Shown one piece after another: positions 52,905 to 62,764 of a stretch of DNA of 64,000 nt. The notes under the pieces are model-generated. The model did no database searches, was not told where the DNA came from, and saw nothing but the letters and a program-made list of their open reading frames with translations. Source of the stretch: Halovivax ruber XH-70 (GTDB lineage: Archaea > Halobacteriota > Halobacteria > Halobacteriales > Natrialbaceae); the NCBI RefSeq assembly GCF_000328525.1, contig NC_019964.1, positions 2,852,001 through 2,916,000 of the forward strand, written 5' to 3'. How positions within the stretch are numbered: position 1 is the first letter of the stretch; each line of letters opens with the position of its first letter. The translations under genes and the position numbers were made by a program.

Positions 52905-54839
52905 TCATTCGACGGTCACGCTCTTGGCGAGGTTGCGAGGCTTGTCGATGGAACGACCGAGCAGGTTCGCACTCCAGTACGACACCAGCTGGAGTTGGAC
53001 GTTGGCCAGAACCGGCGTGAGCTCCCGACCCAGCGGTGGAACCGGGAGGACGTGCGTCGCATCCGCACCAGCAGTCTCGGGGCGATCGGTCACGGCGATG
53101 ACCGGAGCGTTGCGGGCACGAACCTCTCTGACGTTTCCGAGCGTCTTCGCGACGGCGTCGTCGTCACCGGTGATCGTCGCGAAGACGGGCGTCTCCTCGG
53201 TCACGAGCGCCAGCGGGCCGTGTTTCAGTTCGCCCGCGGCGAATCCCTCGGCGTGCTTGTAGGTGATTTCCTTCATCTTCAAGGCCCCCTCGCGCGCGAC
53301 GGGCGCGTCGAGTCCGCGACCGATGAAGAAGTACGCCTCCGCACCCAGGTAGGTCTCGGCCACCTCGCGAGCCAGCGACTCGTCGAGCACCTGCTGGATG
53401 CCGTCCGGGATCGCCCGCAACGACTCGACTGCCGACTGCGTCTCGCTGCCGGCGAGGACACGAGCCACCATCGCGAGGGCGACCTGCTGACTCGCGAACG
53501 TCTTCGTCGCAGCCACGCCGATCTCCGGGCCTGCGCGAATGTAGACCACGTGATCGGCTTCACGCGCGGCCGAACTCCCGACGACGTTCGTCACGGCGAG
53601 TGTCGTCGCCCCCGTGGCCGCCGCCTCCCTGAGTGCACGCATGGTGTCTGCCGTTTCACCGCTCTGAGTGACCCCCACGACGAGGGTCCCCGCCGGAACC
53701 GGAACGCGGTCGGCCCCGTATTCGCTCGCCAGAAACGCCTGGGCGGCGATGCCGTGGTCGCGAAGCAACTGTGCTCCATACAGCGCCGCGTGGTACGACG
53801 TACCGCAGGCGACGAACTGGACGCGTGCCGGCCGGGCGAGGGCGGTGAGTTCCGGCAATTCGATCGAGCCCGTCAACTCCTCGACGCGCTCGCGGAGGCA
53901 GCCGCGTATCGCGGCCGGTTGTTCGTGGATCTCCTTTAGCATGTAATGATCGTAGCCGCTCTTGCCGGCGTCCTCGGCGTCCCACTCGATCGTCTCGATA
54001 TCCGCGTCGACGACCCGGCCCCGTTCGTCCGTCACGACCACCCGATCGGGCGTGACGCGGGCGTACTCGCCGTCGTCGAGGTAGATCACCCGGTCAGTGT
54101 ACTCGATGAAAGCGGGGACGTCGCTCGCCAGATAGTGACCGGCTTCACCGATACCGAGCACGAGCGGCGACTCGTGTCGCGCAGCGTAGACCGTCTCGTC
54201 GCCCGCGAACACGGCCGCCACGGCGTAACTCCCCTCGAGACAGGCGACTGTCCGCCGGAACGCGGCCTCACGGACTGTCGTTGCGTCAACGGAATCTCCA
54301 TCGGCTTCGGCAGCCTCTCCATCAGCGACGGCAGTCGATCCAGCCACGTCTGCGTCGGCCGTCGCCAGGTCGTCGCTGGATACCGTCGTCGTGCGTCGAA
54401 CGACGTCGTCGAGATCGCCATCGAGGGCCGCTTCGAGGAGGTGCGGGACGACCTCGGTGTCGGTCTCGCTCTCGAACGAGTGCCCGGCCGCCGAGAGGGC
54501 TTCGCGGAGGTCGCGATAGTTCTCGATGATCCCGTTGTGGACCACGGCGATTCGACCGGTACAGTCGGTGTGCGGGTGGGCGTTGACGTCCGACGGCGGC
54601 CCGTGCGTACTCCAGCGCGTGTGACCGATCCCGGCGGCGCCGTCGACGCTACCGTCCGGCAGCGCAGCTTCCAGCGCGGTGACCTCCCCCTCGCACTTGT
54701 GGATCGCGATCGATCGATCGGCGACGGCCAGTCCCGCCGAGTCGTACCCCCGGTACTCGAGTCCGGAGAGGCCTGAAAGAAGGACGTCACAGACCTGTTC
54801 ACCGTCGTCAGCACCGGTGTAGCCGATGATGCCACACAT
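52905..54839 (-). CDS. glmS: Glutamine-fructose-6-phosphate aminotransferase GlmS
   Basis: A 644-aa GlmS. Catalytic Cys2 (MCGIIGYTG), the GLEYRGYDSAG, HTRWSTHGPPS and HNGIIENY glutaminase motifs, then two SIS domains with ACGTSYHAALYG and PVAREGALKMKEITY. It is about 40 residues longer than usual because of an acidic insertion at about 160-200 (TTTVSSDDLATADADVAG onward). It makes glucosamine-6-phosphate. Its ATG overlaps the upstream nucleotidyltransferase stop by 1 nt, so the two are coupled. Confidence 0.95.
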   Translation of the reverse strand: MCGIIGYTGADDGEQVCDVLLSGLSGLEYRGYDSAGLAVADRSIAIHKCEGEVTALEAALPDGSVDGAAGIGHTRWSTHGPPSDVNAHPHTDCTGRIAVVHNGIIENYRDLREALSAAGHSFESETDTEVVPHLLEAALDGDLDDVVRRTTTVSSDDLATADADVAGSTAVADGEAAEADGDSVDATTVREAAFRRTVACLEGSYAVAAVFAGDETVYAARHESPLVLGIGEAGHYLASDVPAFIEYTDRVIYLDDGEYARVTPDRVVVTDERGRVVDADIETIEWDAEDAGKSGYDHYMLKEIHEQPAAIRGCLRERVEELTGSIELPELTALARPARVQFVACGTSYHAALYGAQLLRDHGIAAQAFLASEYGADRVPVPAGTLVVGVTQSGETADTMRALREAAATGATTLAVTNVVGSSAAREADHVVYIRAGPEIGVAATKTFASQQVALAMVARVLAGSETQSAVESLRAIPDGIQQVLDESLAREVAETYLGAEAYFFIGRGLDAPVAREGALKMKEITYKHAEGFAAGELKHGPLALVTEETPVFATITGDDDAVAKTLGNVREVRARNAPVIAVTDRPETAGADATHVLPVPPLGRELTPVLANVQLQLVSYWSANLLGRSIDKPRNLAKSVTVE

Positions 54840-56056
54840 CAGGATCGCACCTCCGTCGCCGCCTCGATCGTCCCGTCGACCGTCGCCCCGGTCGCGAGGT
54901 GTGCGCCCGCGCCGACGACCGTCCCGGGGGCGTACGTCACGCCGCCACCGTCCGTGACGCGATCGGCGAGCAACGCACCCAGCGGTGCATCAGTGTGGAC
55001 CTGCTCACCGACGCGAACGTCACCTGGGCCGCCCGGAATCGTCGAGCCGGACCCGAGTTCCACGCCGACACCGGTGACGGTGTCGCGGACGACCGCGTTC
55101 GCACCGATGCGGGTATCGCGATCGAGGACGCACCGCTCCACGACGGCGTTTGCCGCCACCGTGACGTTTGCGCCGAGTGCGACGAACGGACCGACCACCG
55201 CACCGGGCCCGATCTCGCAGTCGGGGTCGACGGCGACCGGCTGACGGAGCACCGCGGTCTCGTGTATCGTCGGCGACCCCGGGCCGTCGGTCGCTTCGAC
55301 GCCACCGTTCTCGGACGGGACGACGCCATGGCCGGCTGCGCCGTCGTCCAGCAACGCGGTCGTGATAGCCAGGAGATCCCACGGATAGGTCGCGTCCGCC
55401 CAGAGCCCGTCGGTTCGGACGGCACGCACCGAATCCTCGTCGATGAGTCGATCGATCGCGTCGACGAGCGACTGCTCGCCGTGACCGGAGTCGACGGCGC
55501 GGACCGCGTCGAACACTCTGGGTTCGAGCAGGTATATGCCAGCGTTCAACAGGTAGTGACGGTCGTCACGGGGCCGTTCGACGATTTCGCGGACGCGACC
55601 GTCTTCGACGATCAACCCACCGTACTCGGCGACGTTTTCCCGATCGAGCGCCGCGAGCGTCGCCGCCGGTGACTCGGACGACTCGCTGTGGGCCGTCACG
55701 ACGGCGTCGACACTCTCCGCATTCACGAGCTGATCGCCGTACACGACCAGGCACGGCCCGTCGACAGCCGACTGCGCTTGCACGAGGGCGTGACCCGTCC
55801 CGAGCTGGGTCTCCTGCGTGACGTATCTGAGCGGCACGTCTCGATACCGAGGGCCGAAGTGTGCCTGGACGCGGTTTCGGCCGTAGCCGACGACCAGCGT
55901 GATATCCGTGAGTCCGCCGTCGACGAGCGCGTCGAGGACGTGCTCGAGGATGGGTTTGGTCGCACCGGGGAGCATCGGTTTGGGTCGATGCGTCGTCAGG
56001 GGTCTGAGGCGGGTACCTTCGCCGGCGGCGAGAACCACCGCGGATGGAGGGCTCAT
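54839..56056 (-). CDS. GlmU-like bifunctional sugar nucleotidyltransferase/acetyltransferase
   Basis: A 405-aa protein. The N-terminal half is a nucleotidyltransferase (AVVLAAGEGTRLRPLTTHRPKPML, GYGRNRVQAHFG, YGDQLVN). The C-terminal half is a left-handed beta-helix (GPGAVVGPFVALGANVTVAANAV) as in archaeal GlmU/ST0452-like enzymes, which make UDP-GlcNAc. It is followed directly by glmS. A leaderless-type TATA (56085-56092) precedes the ATG at 56056; the longer frame runs through the promoter. Confidence 0.9.
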   Translation of the reverse strand: MSPPSAVVLAAGEGTRLRPLTTHRPKPMLPGATKPILEHVLDALVDGGLTDITLVVGYGRNRVQAHFGPRYRDVPLRYVTQETQLGTGHALVQAQSAVDGPCLVVYGDQLVNAESVDAVVTAHSESSESPAATLAALDRENVAEYGGLIVEDGRVREIVERPRDDRHYLLNAGIYLLEPRVFDAVRAVDSGHGEQSLVDAIDRLIDEDSVRAVRTDGLWADATYPWDLLAITTALLDDGAAGHGVVPSENGGVEATDGPGSPTIHETAVLRQPVAVDPDCEIGPGAVVGPFVALGANVTVAANAVVERCVLDRDTRIGANAVVRDTVTGVGVELGSGSTIPGGPGDVRVGEQVHTDAPLGALLADRVTDGGGVTYAPGTVVGAGAHLATGATVDGTIEAATEVRS

Positions 56057-56084
56057 CAGATGGAAATATCCGCCAAGGGGGTGG

Positions 56085-56092
56085 TATATCTT
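56085..56092 (-). promoter_or_regulatory. TATA box of the glmU-glmS operon
   Basis: On the minus strand GATATA, centred about 32 nt before the ATG at 56056. Upstream the spacer to 56242 is AT-rich without a gene. Confidence 0.5.
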
Positions 56093-56242
56093 TTGCTTAT
56101 GCGCGATCAATGAGATATCTAGTGATAGAGTAACATAATTCATCTTGAAGTGAAAAAATACCAGCAGGGAGTACCAGACACCCACTCGACGCCGAGAGTC
56201 CGAAGTCGACGATCGGTGTTCGGGGTGGAGGCAATCGACGAC

Positions 56243-58477
56243 TCACTCGTCGTCGATTCGTTCGTCACTACCGCTCCCAGCCGATGCGTCCGTTGGCGCC
56301 GCTGACACTCCTGCAGCGTCGCCATCTGCCACACCGGTAGCGTCGCCATCACAGAGCTCGTCCGCATGTGCGAGCGACTCTCGGGCGACCGCTGGTTCGA
56401 CCGACGACGGATCGAACGTCGCTCGCTCGTAGGCCGCCGTCAGCGATGCTAGCCGATCCGTCTCCGTCTCGTCGGGGGTCTCGTACGCGCGGAAAAACTC
56501 CCAGTGCGTGAGTCCGGTGGGTGTCTCGAGACCTGCGTCGAGCTGGCTACGAACGGCAACGTAGGCCGTCCGGACGGCGTCGTCGGGGCGGCGCGCTTCG
56601 AGCGCGTCGACAGCCTGCGAGAGAAGCTGGCCGGAAACAGCACGAGCGGTGATCGACGGATCGGAGGTCGACTCACGGTGACGGGACGCCGAGTCGCCCC
56701 GGGACCGGCGCCAGCGCCACCAGCTCGCCCCAGCCAGGACGAGGAGGACGATCGCACCCCCGATTGCGACGATACCGACGCCCGAGGAGCCCTGTGACGC
56801 CTGTTCGGCCGGGATCTCTACCGTACGGGTCGCTTCGACGGATTCGAGGTTCGTCCCAGCCCCGTCCATCGACACCGTGACCTGGTGCTCACCGACCGTC
56901 GACGGCGCTGCGACCGTCGTCCCAAACGAGCCGTCCGCTGCCGTCGTCGCCGTCGTGACCCGCTCACCGTCCACGGCCACCGTCACCTCCTGGCCGGCGA
57001 CACCGACCGTGTCGACGGCGAGCGATCCGTTGATCTCGAGGTCGTCCGCACGGCGCTCGGTCTCGATCGAGAGCGACGGGGCGGTCGATTCGACAGTGAC
57101 GTTCGTAGATGCCGTCGCTGTCACCGCCGGGTCGTCCGTGGGCACAGTCACACCGAGGGCGTGTTCCCCCGGTGGGATCGCCGCCGGGACGGAGACGGGC
57201 GTATCGAGAGAGCCGTTCTCCGTCTCGCCAGCCCCCACATCAGTGCCCCCGAGCGTCACGTTGAGGGGGAGGCCGTCGACCGGGTCGCCGTCGACGGAGA
57301 CGTCGGCCGAGACGGAGGTCGGGTCGGCAAACGCGATCGACGAGACGTTACTCGTCAGCCCATCGATCGTCGCCGACTCCTGTGTGACCGAGACGGGGAC
57401 CGTGGTCCGCGAGCCGAGATAGCGCGAGGAGGGGTCGGGTACGTACGTGATCGTCACGTTCTCGGCCGACGCGGGGATCGAGACTGGCCGATACGAAAAC
57501 GAGAAGCGACCGCGCGAATCGGTCGTCGTGCGCAGCGATCGATTGCCGACCTCGAGGCCGATCGCCTCGTCGGCGACGGGCGAACCGGTCTCGCTCACGA
57601 GTCGTCCGCCCGCCCGAAGCGGCTCGGTGAACGAGATGTCCGAGTTTCGGGCTCTGACGGACAGTGCGGTCGCCTCGAACGCCTCACGCGTGATCTCGGT
57701 GTGTGTCGAGCGGATCTCCTCGGCGGTCGATTCGACCGCCTCTGTGGTCTCCGAGAAGTTCCCGGCACCGGCCGCTTCGAGATCGTCGTACTGGGTCGAG
57801 AGCGTCTCCCTCGACGCGTTGATCTCCGTCGCGATTGCCTCGAGTTCGCGGGCTCGTTCACGGGCCAGGTCGGTTGCTCCGTCGGCCATCGCCTCGTCGT
57901 AGGCGGCCTTCGTCTCCTCGTAGTCTTCGAGGAGCGACGTGAGCGCAGCCTGTTCGGTTCGCGTCTGTTCGAATAGCTCGGCAGTCCCATTCCGGTCGAG
58001 TTCGTCGGCGACGTCGACGTAGGCAGCGTACTGGGTGAGAAAGTCCTCGCCAATCGACTCGTTCGCGAGGTCGTACTCTCCCTCGCGCAACCAGTTCGCA
58101 CCCGTCTCGAGGCGGGCCGCGAGATCGGCTTCGAACATGTCCGCGAGTCCAGCCGTATCACCCTCGGCATCGTACGAATCCGGGTTTCGGTGGCGGTCGG
58201 TTCGATTCGTCGAATCGACGGCCGGGGAGACATCGGGGTCGACTCCTGCGACGTCGCCCGGGTCGACGCTTGGGGCGGCTTTCTGATCCGCGTTCGGGAC
58301 GGCTTCCTGATCGGCGGTCGCGGCGACTCCCGGATCACTCCGGGCGTCGGGCACTGCGCCGTCGCCAGCGACCGCAGCCGGCACGAGCGCGGTCCCAACA
58401 ACGACCACGACGACGGCAACCGTCGCCCAGAACCGGAGGGGGATCGATAACCGCCCGATGGCGGGGAGGGAGGGCAC
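56243..58477 (-). CDS. Secreted multidomain membrane protein with DUF4129 domain
   Basis: A 744-aa protein. A signal-like helix at 16-36 (FWATVAVVVVVVGTALVPAA), a disordered Asp/Ala-rich stretch, a helical coiled-coil part (about 140-270), and several Ig/bacterial Big-like beta domains (to about 560). A membrane helix near 572-592 (GVGIVAIGGAIVLLVLAGA) leads to a cytoplasmic DUF4129 domain (LTHWEFFRAYETPDET). DUF4129 is typical of transglutaminase/DUF58 clusters, and DUF58 and MoxR genes sit next door. It faces outward and probably senses or binds surface material. Confidence 0.8.
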   Translation of the reverse strand: MPSLPAIGRLSIPLRFWATVAVVVVVVGTALVPAAVAGDGAVPDARSDPGVAATADQEAVPNADQKAAPSVDPGDVAGVDPDVSPAVDSTNRTDRHRNPDSYDAEGDTAGLADMFEADLAARLETGANWLREGEYDLANESIGEDFLTQYAAYVDVADELDRNGTAELFEQTRTEQAALTSLLEDYEETKAAYDEAMADGATDLARERARELEAIATEINASRETLSTQYDDLEAAGAGNFSETTEAVESTAEEIRSTHTEITREAFEATALSVRARNSDISFTEPLRAGGRLVSETGSPVADEAIGLEVGNRSLRTTTDSRGRFSFSYRPVSIPASAENVTITYVPDPSSRYLGSRTTVPVSVTQESATIDGLTSNVSSIAFADPTSVSADVSVDGDPVDGLPLNVTLGGTDVGAGETENGSLDTPVSVPAAIPPGEHALGVTVPTDDPAVTATASTNVTVESTAPSLSIETERRADDLEINGSLAVDTVGVAGQEVTVAVDGERVTTATTAADGSFGTTVAAPSTVGEHQVTVSMDGAGTNLESVEATRTVEIPAEQASQGSSGVGIVAIGGAIVLLVLAGASWWRWRRSRGDSASRHRESTSDPSITARAVSGQLLSQAVDALEARRPDDAVRTAYVAVRSQLDAGLETPTGLTHWEFFRAYETPDETETDRLASLTAAYERATFDPSSVEPAVARESLAHADELCDGDATGVADGDAAGVSAAPTDASAGSGSDERIDDE

Positions 58478-58601
58478 AAAATATCGTACTCACGAACAGG
58501 GATAAATGTATCCACAGGCAGGTAGATAGTACAGTATAATACAGCATAGATTCTACAAAAATACCAGTAGTTTCAACACCATCGTCGTCGACCGAACGGC
58601 T

Positions 58602-60170
58602 ATGCAGGCTACGCGCCGATCGTGGGCGGTCGCCGCCCTGACCGTCTTCCTGGTCGGCTACGGTGCCGTCGTCGGCAGTCCGGTCCCCGCCGTCGGTGCG
58701 CTTCTCGTGGGTGCGTGGTTCGTCGGCCGGCAGGTCGCGTTCGTCGAAGCGTTCGAGCGGATCAGGACCGATCTCACCGTCTCACAGCGACCTGCCCGAA
58801 CGCGGGCCAGCGCCGGGGAGCGTGACCAGCTCACCCTCGTCGCCACGATGGGCGAGCGATCGGCAGCTGCCGACGACAGCGACGAATCACAGGACGGCGA
58901 GGTCGGGATGGCCCCGGACAATGACGGCGATCGTGCGCTCGCCGTCGACGTCGCCGTGACGGCCGGCGTCCCGACGGCCGCCATCGTCGAGCGACCACTG
59001 GCGGTCCGGCTCCACGCCGCCATGTCGGAAGCCACGGCGGAAAGCGCCGTCGAGTGGCCCGTCGCGGGGCGCCACGAGTTCGAGCCGGCGACGGTCCACG
59101 TCCGCAGCAAGCTGTTCACGGATACGTTCTCGATGGGAGACCAGCCCACAGTTGTCGTCGAAGCACGACAGGCCAGTTCACTTCACGTGGGCGCGGGTGG
59201 CGAACGAATCGCCGTCGGCGTCGGCACGCGCAAAGACGGACGGCGGGGACAGGGACTCGAACCGGCCGCGTTGCGAAAGTACACGGCCGGCGACAGTGCG
59301 TCCAGGATCGACTGGAAGGCCACCGCCCGACTCTCGACGCCGTACGTTCGCGAATACGAGGCCGAGACGGACCGGCGAACGGTGCTCGTCGTCGACGCCA
59401 GACGATCACCGGTTGCCGACCGACCCGGGGCTTCCCCGCTCGACCACCTCAGGTCAGTCGCCCTCTCGCTCGCCGACGACGCACACCAGCACGGAGAGCC
59501 GCTCGGGCTCGTCGTCGTCGGCGAAGACGGTATCAAAACGCGAATCCCGACGAGCAGGAGCGCCGACGTCCGCGGACGGATCCGGAACGCACTCTTCGAT
59601 CTCGAACCGACCTCCGATCGCTCCGGGCGCGGTCCCGACGGGCTGGCGGCCACCGCGACACCAACGCGCGGCGGCCACACACACCAGCAGACGGGGTCCG
59701 GACACGACGGCACACACCCGCCGATCACGACGTCGGCAGACGCGCAGTCGGCCCAGGTGACACTCGACGGGACGAGCGCGTTCGATCGGCGTCTCCGACC
59801 CTTCTACGCCGATCGCACGGCCTACGTCGAACGCATCGCCGACGCACCACTGTTCACCGCCGTCGACGAGGAGCTCGGACGCGAGTCGGGCCGGATCTGG
59901 CCGGTCATCCTCACGGACGACACCGCTCGCGCCGAGGTGGCCGAAACGGTTTCGAACGCCCGGGCGCGTGGCGACGGGGCGCTCGTCGTGATCGCACCGA
60001 CGGTGTTGTACGAGCGCGCCGGCCTGAGCGAGCTGGATCAGGCGTACGACCGGTACGTCGAATTCGAAGGGTTCAGACGGCAGCTCGGACGACAGGCCGG
60101 CGTCACGGCGCTCGAAGTCGGCCCGGCCGATCGGCTCGACGCCGTGCTCGAAGCGGGTGGTCGAACGTGA
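58602..60170 (+). CDS. DUF58 family protein
   Basis: A 522-aa protein: two N-terminal membrane helices (AALTVFLVGYGAVVGSPVPA, GALLVGAWFVGRQV), a beta-rich part, then the DUF58 signature RKYTAGDSASRIDWKATARL near 228. A vWA-like domain follows (VLVVDARRSPVADRPG). DUF58 proteins act with MoxR AAA+ ATPases in metal-dependent maturation or stress functions. Divergent from the DUF4129 gene and followed by two overlapping membrane-protein genes. Confidence 0.85.
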   Translation: MQATRRSWAVAALTVFLVGYGAVVGSPVPAVGALLVGAWFVGRQVAFVEAFERIRTDLTVSQRPARTRASAGERDQLTLVATMGERSAAADDSDESQDGEVGMAPDNDGDRALAVDVAVTAGVPTAAIVERPLAVRLHAAMSEATAESAVEWPVAGRHEFEPATVHVRSKLFTDTFSMGDQPTVVVEARQASSLHVGAGGERIAVGVGTRKDGRRGQGLEPAALRKYTAGDSASRIDWKATARLSTPYVREYEAETDRRTVLVVDARRSPVADRPGASPLDHLRSVALSLADDAHQHGEPLGLVVVGEDGIKTRIPTSRSADVRGRIRNALFDLEPTSDRSGRGPDGLAATATPTRGGHTHQQTGSGHDGTHPPITTSADAQSAQVTLDGTSAFDRRLRPFYADRTAYVERIADAPLFTAVDEELGRESGRIWPVILTDDTARAEVAETVSNARARGDGALVVIAPTVLYERAGLSELDQAYDRYVEFEGFRRQLGRQAGVTALEVGPADRLDAVLEAGGRT

Positions 60171-60706
60171 GTCGTCCGTCGGCACTGACCGCTCGACGAC
60201 GTTCTGACGACCTGTTCGAGCGAGTCCGACACGGAGTGCCAGTCGCCGCGGCTGTCGGCATTCAGGCTGTAGTGGCCGTCGCCGTCCTGGGCCCGGCTGG
60301 TATCGTCCTCGCCGCAGTGACGGCCGCCGGATGGGCCCTCGCCGGGACGCCGTACGGCCTCGCGGCAGGCCACGTCGCCCTCGTCGGCCTCGAACCTTCC
60401 ACACTCGCGCTCGGCTCGCTCGCAGCCGTCGAAGGCTGCTTCCTCGCGGTCCTCGTCGCGTCCCTCGTGCGCGGGCCAGCGACCGGCCGGTCGATCGCGG
60501 CCGCGGGAGCCGTGCTGGTCGCAGCCGGCGGCGTCGCGTGGCTCACACAGGACCACCTCGCGGCGTGGGCCACGATGACCGTGGCTGCGCTCACGGTTGC
60601 CCCCATCAGCTACGGAATCTACCGGTATCACCTCGTCCGGTACCGCACCGAGCGACGACCCGACGCACCGACCCCGACCGACGCGCCCGAAGACCCCACG
60701 ACATGA
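60167..60706 (+). CDS. Membrane protein of the DUF58 operon
   Basis: A 179-aa protein with a GTG start that overlaps the DUF58 stop (GTGA). About four or five hydrophobic helices (VAAAVGIQAVVAVAVLGPAG; TLALGSLAAVEGCFLAVLVA; AAAGAVLVAAGGVAWLT; ATMTVAALTVAPISYGIYRY), and a short Pro-rich tail. Similar small membrane proteins accompany DUF58 in haloarchaea. No function known. Confidence 0.75.
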   Translation: MSRPSALTARRRSDDLFERVRHGVPVAAAVGIQAVVAVAVLGPAGIVLAAVTAAGWALAGTPYGLAAGHVALVGLEPSTLALGSLAAVEGCFLAVLVASLVRGPATGRSIAAAGAVLVAAGGVAWLTQDHLAAWATMTVAALTVAPISYGIYRYHLVRYRTERRPDAPTPTDAPEDPTT

Positions 60707-61698
60707 ATCAGCACGACACCGACCGAGACGATTCGGCGACGAACCACACACCATTCGAGCGAGCCGAGCACCGCGGAACCCAGTCGGCGACTGATGAACG
60801 GCCGGCGAACGACGCCCCAGCCGAGAGGAACACGGAGGCCAGTACCACACCCAGTTCCGGCGAACTCGCCGCGCAGGTGGAACTGCTCGCCGACGAAAAC
60901 GCTCGCCTGCGGACGAAGTACGCGAGCGCGAAACGGGTCCGGTACCGCCGGACAGCCCTCGGCCTGGCCGGTGTCGGCCTCCTCGCCATCGTCGGCGCCC
61001 TCGCCGTCCCGACCGGTCAGGACGTGCTCTTCGTGCTCGGCGCCACGGGTCTCTTCGGTGCCCTCCTCACCGCCGTCCTCACACCGGAACGCTTCGTTGC
61101 AGCGTCGGTTGGTGAGCGCATCTACGAAGCGCTCGCGGCCAATCACGCTGCACTCGTCGACGAGCTCGGCCTGCGTTCGGAACCTCGCTACCTCCCGGGA
61201 ACGTCGAGCGTCGCGCCGAAGGTGTTCGTCCCGCAGCGGGCGGATACCTCGTCACCAACCGGCGAGACCGGCCCCATCGTCACCGACGAGGACCGCCGTG
61301 GACTGCTCTTCGAGCCGACCGGAGCCGGACTCTACACGGCGTTCGTCCAGGCGACTCCCGACAATCCCCCAACGGCACCTGCCGTACTGGCCGGCCAGTT
61401 GGCCGACGCGGTCGTCGACCAGTTCGAACTCGCCCGGGCGGTCGACCCCGACGTCGTCGGCGATCGCGTAACCTTCGCCGTCACCGACGGCGCGTTCGGC
61501 CCGCTCGACCGGTTCGATCACCCGATTCCGTCGTTCTTCGCGGTCAGCCTCGCTGCGAGCCGCGGCCGGCCAGTCCGGCTCACCGTCTACCCCGGCGACG
61601 ATCGGGCGGACTGGCTGGTCACCTGCTGGTGGGCCGACTCGTCCGACGGGACGGACGGCGATTCGACGGCACAGGAGCCGGCATCGGCGGGGTCGTAG
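60703..61698 (+). CDS. Haloarchaeal membrane protein with coiled coil (DUF58 operon)
   Basis: A 331-aa protein with a disordered acidic/Thr-rich N-terminus, a short coiled coil (GELAAQVELLADENARLRTK), two membrane helices (TALGLAGVGLLAIVGALAV; FVLGATGLFGALLTAVLTP), and a soluble C-terminal half with VAPKVFVPQRAD, GLLFEPTGAGLY and SFFAVSLAASRGRPV strands. The start overlaps the previous stop by 3 nt. The soluble part recurs in haloarchaeal DUF58 clusters. Function unknown. Confidence 0.75.
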   Translation: MNQHDTDRDDSATNHTPFERAEHRGTQSATDERPANDAPAERNTEASTTPSSGELAAQVELLADENARLRTKYASAKRVRYRRTALGLAGVGLLAIVGALAVPTGQDVLFVLGATGLFGALLTAVLTPERFVAASVGERIYEALAANHAALVDELGLRSEPRYLPGTSSVAPKVFVPQRADTSSPTGETGPIVTDEDRRGLLFEPTGAGLYTAFVQATPDNPPTAPAVLAGQLADAVVDQFELARAVDPDVVGDRVTFAVTDGAFGPLDRFDHPIPSFFAVSLAASRGRPVRLTVYPGDDRADWLVTCWWADSSDGTDGDSTAQEPASAGS

Positions 61699-61759
61699 CA
61701 ATGCGAACCAACGTCCTCACCGCCCCAGCGTGGAGAATGCTGTCACGCAAAGGCGGGCG

Positions 61760-62764
61760 TCACGTCCGATCGGGGCCGGTCAACGTTTCCGGCGTGGCCC
61801 CCGGCGGCGAGACATCTGCCAGGATCTCGTCGACGATAGTGGCCCCAGTCGTCGAGGAGAGCGTGGCATCAGTTTCGAGAACGAGTCGGTGGACGAGCGT
61901 CGGCTCGGCGATCGATTTCACGTCGTCGGGAATGACGTACGACCGGTCGTAGATGGCCGCCCTGGCCTTGGCGCCGTCGACGAACGCGAGCGTCGCCCGT
62001 GGAGACGCACCGTGGGCGACGTCCGGGTGCTCGCGGCTCGCGGCGACGAGGTCCAGAATGTACTCCGTGATCGGCTCGGCGACGTGCACCGACTCGACGG
62101 CCTCGCGAGCGGATTCGATCGCCACGGGTGAAACGACTGGTTCGACCGCAGCCGGGCCAAGCGTCGGGTCTGCTGCGAACCGGTCCACGATCGCCCGTTC
62201 GTCGCTCCGATCCGGGAGGTCGACGGTCAGTTTGAAGGAAAAGCGGTCGCGCTGGGCCTCCGGGAGCTCGAAGACGCCCTCCATCTCGATTGGGTTCTGC
62301 GTCGCGACCACCATGAAGGGGGTCGGCAGCGCGAGCGTGTCCCCCTCGAGCGAGACCTGACGCTCCTGCATCGCTTCGAGTAGCGCCGACTGCGCCTTCG
62401 GCGTCGCCCGGTTGATCTCGTCGGCGATGACGACGTTCGTAAACACGGGCCCGCGCTGCAGTTCGAACTCGCCGGTCGATTCCCGATACACGTGCGTGCC
62501 CGTGATATCGGCTGGCAAGATGTCCGGCGTGAGCTGGATGCGCCGGGATTCGAGCCCCGTCACGCGGGCGAAGAGGGTCGCCATCGTCGTCTTGGCAACA
62601 CCGGGGACCCCCTCGAGGAGGACGTGGCCGCGCGTCAGGAGGGCGATCGTCAGGTGTTCGATCTGGCGATCCGCGCCGACGAGTACCTGGCTCGTCTCGG
62701 TGCGAATCGCCTCGAAAATCGTCGACGGATCGGCTCCGGCGGGGACGTTCGAAGCGTCACTCAT
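61760..62764 (-). CDS. MoxR-family AAA+ ATPase
   Basis: A 334-aa protein: Walker A EGVPGVAKTTMA (GVAKTT), ADITGTHVYRESTGEF, Walker B NVVIADEINRATPKAQSALLEAMQE, sensor 1 VATQNP and sensor 2 SPRATLAFVDGAKARA. MoxR ATPases remodel protein complexes, often with DUF58/vWA partners such as the gene at 58602. It is convergent with the operon on the + strand and 8 nt overlapped by the DUF4350 gene. Confidence 0.9.
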   Translation of the reverse strand: MSDASNVPAGADPSTIFEAIRTETSQVLVGADRQIEHLTIALLTRGHVLLEGVPGVAKTTMATLFARVTGLESRRIQLTPDILPADITGTHVYRESTGEFELQRGPVFTNVVIADEINRATPKAQSALLEAMQERQVSLEGDTLALPTPFMVVATQNPIEMEGVFELPEAQRDRFSFKLTVDLPDRSDERAIVDRFAADPTLGPAAVEPVVSPVAIESAREAVESVHVAEPITEYILDLVAASREHPDVAHGASPRATLAFVDGAKARAAIYDRSYVIPDDVKSIAEPTLVHRLVLETDATLSSTTGATIVDEILADVSPPGATPETLTGPDRT

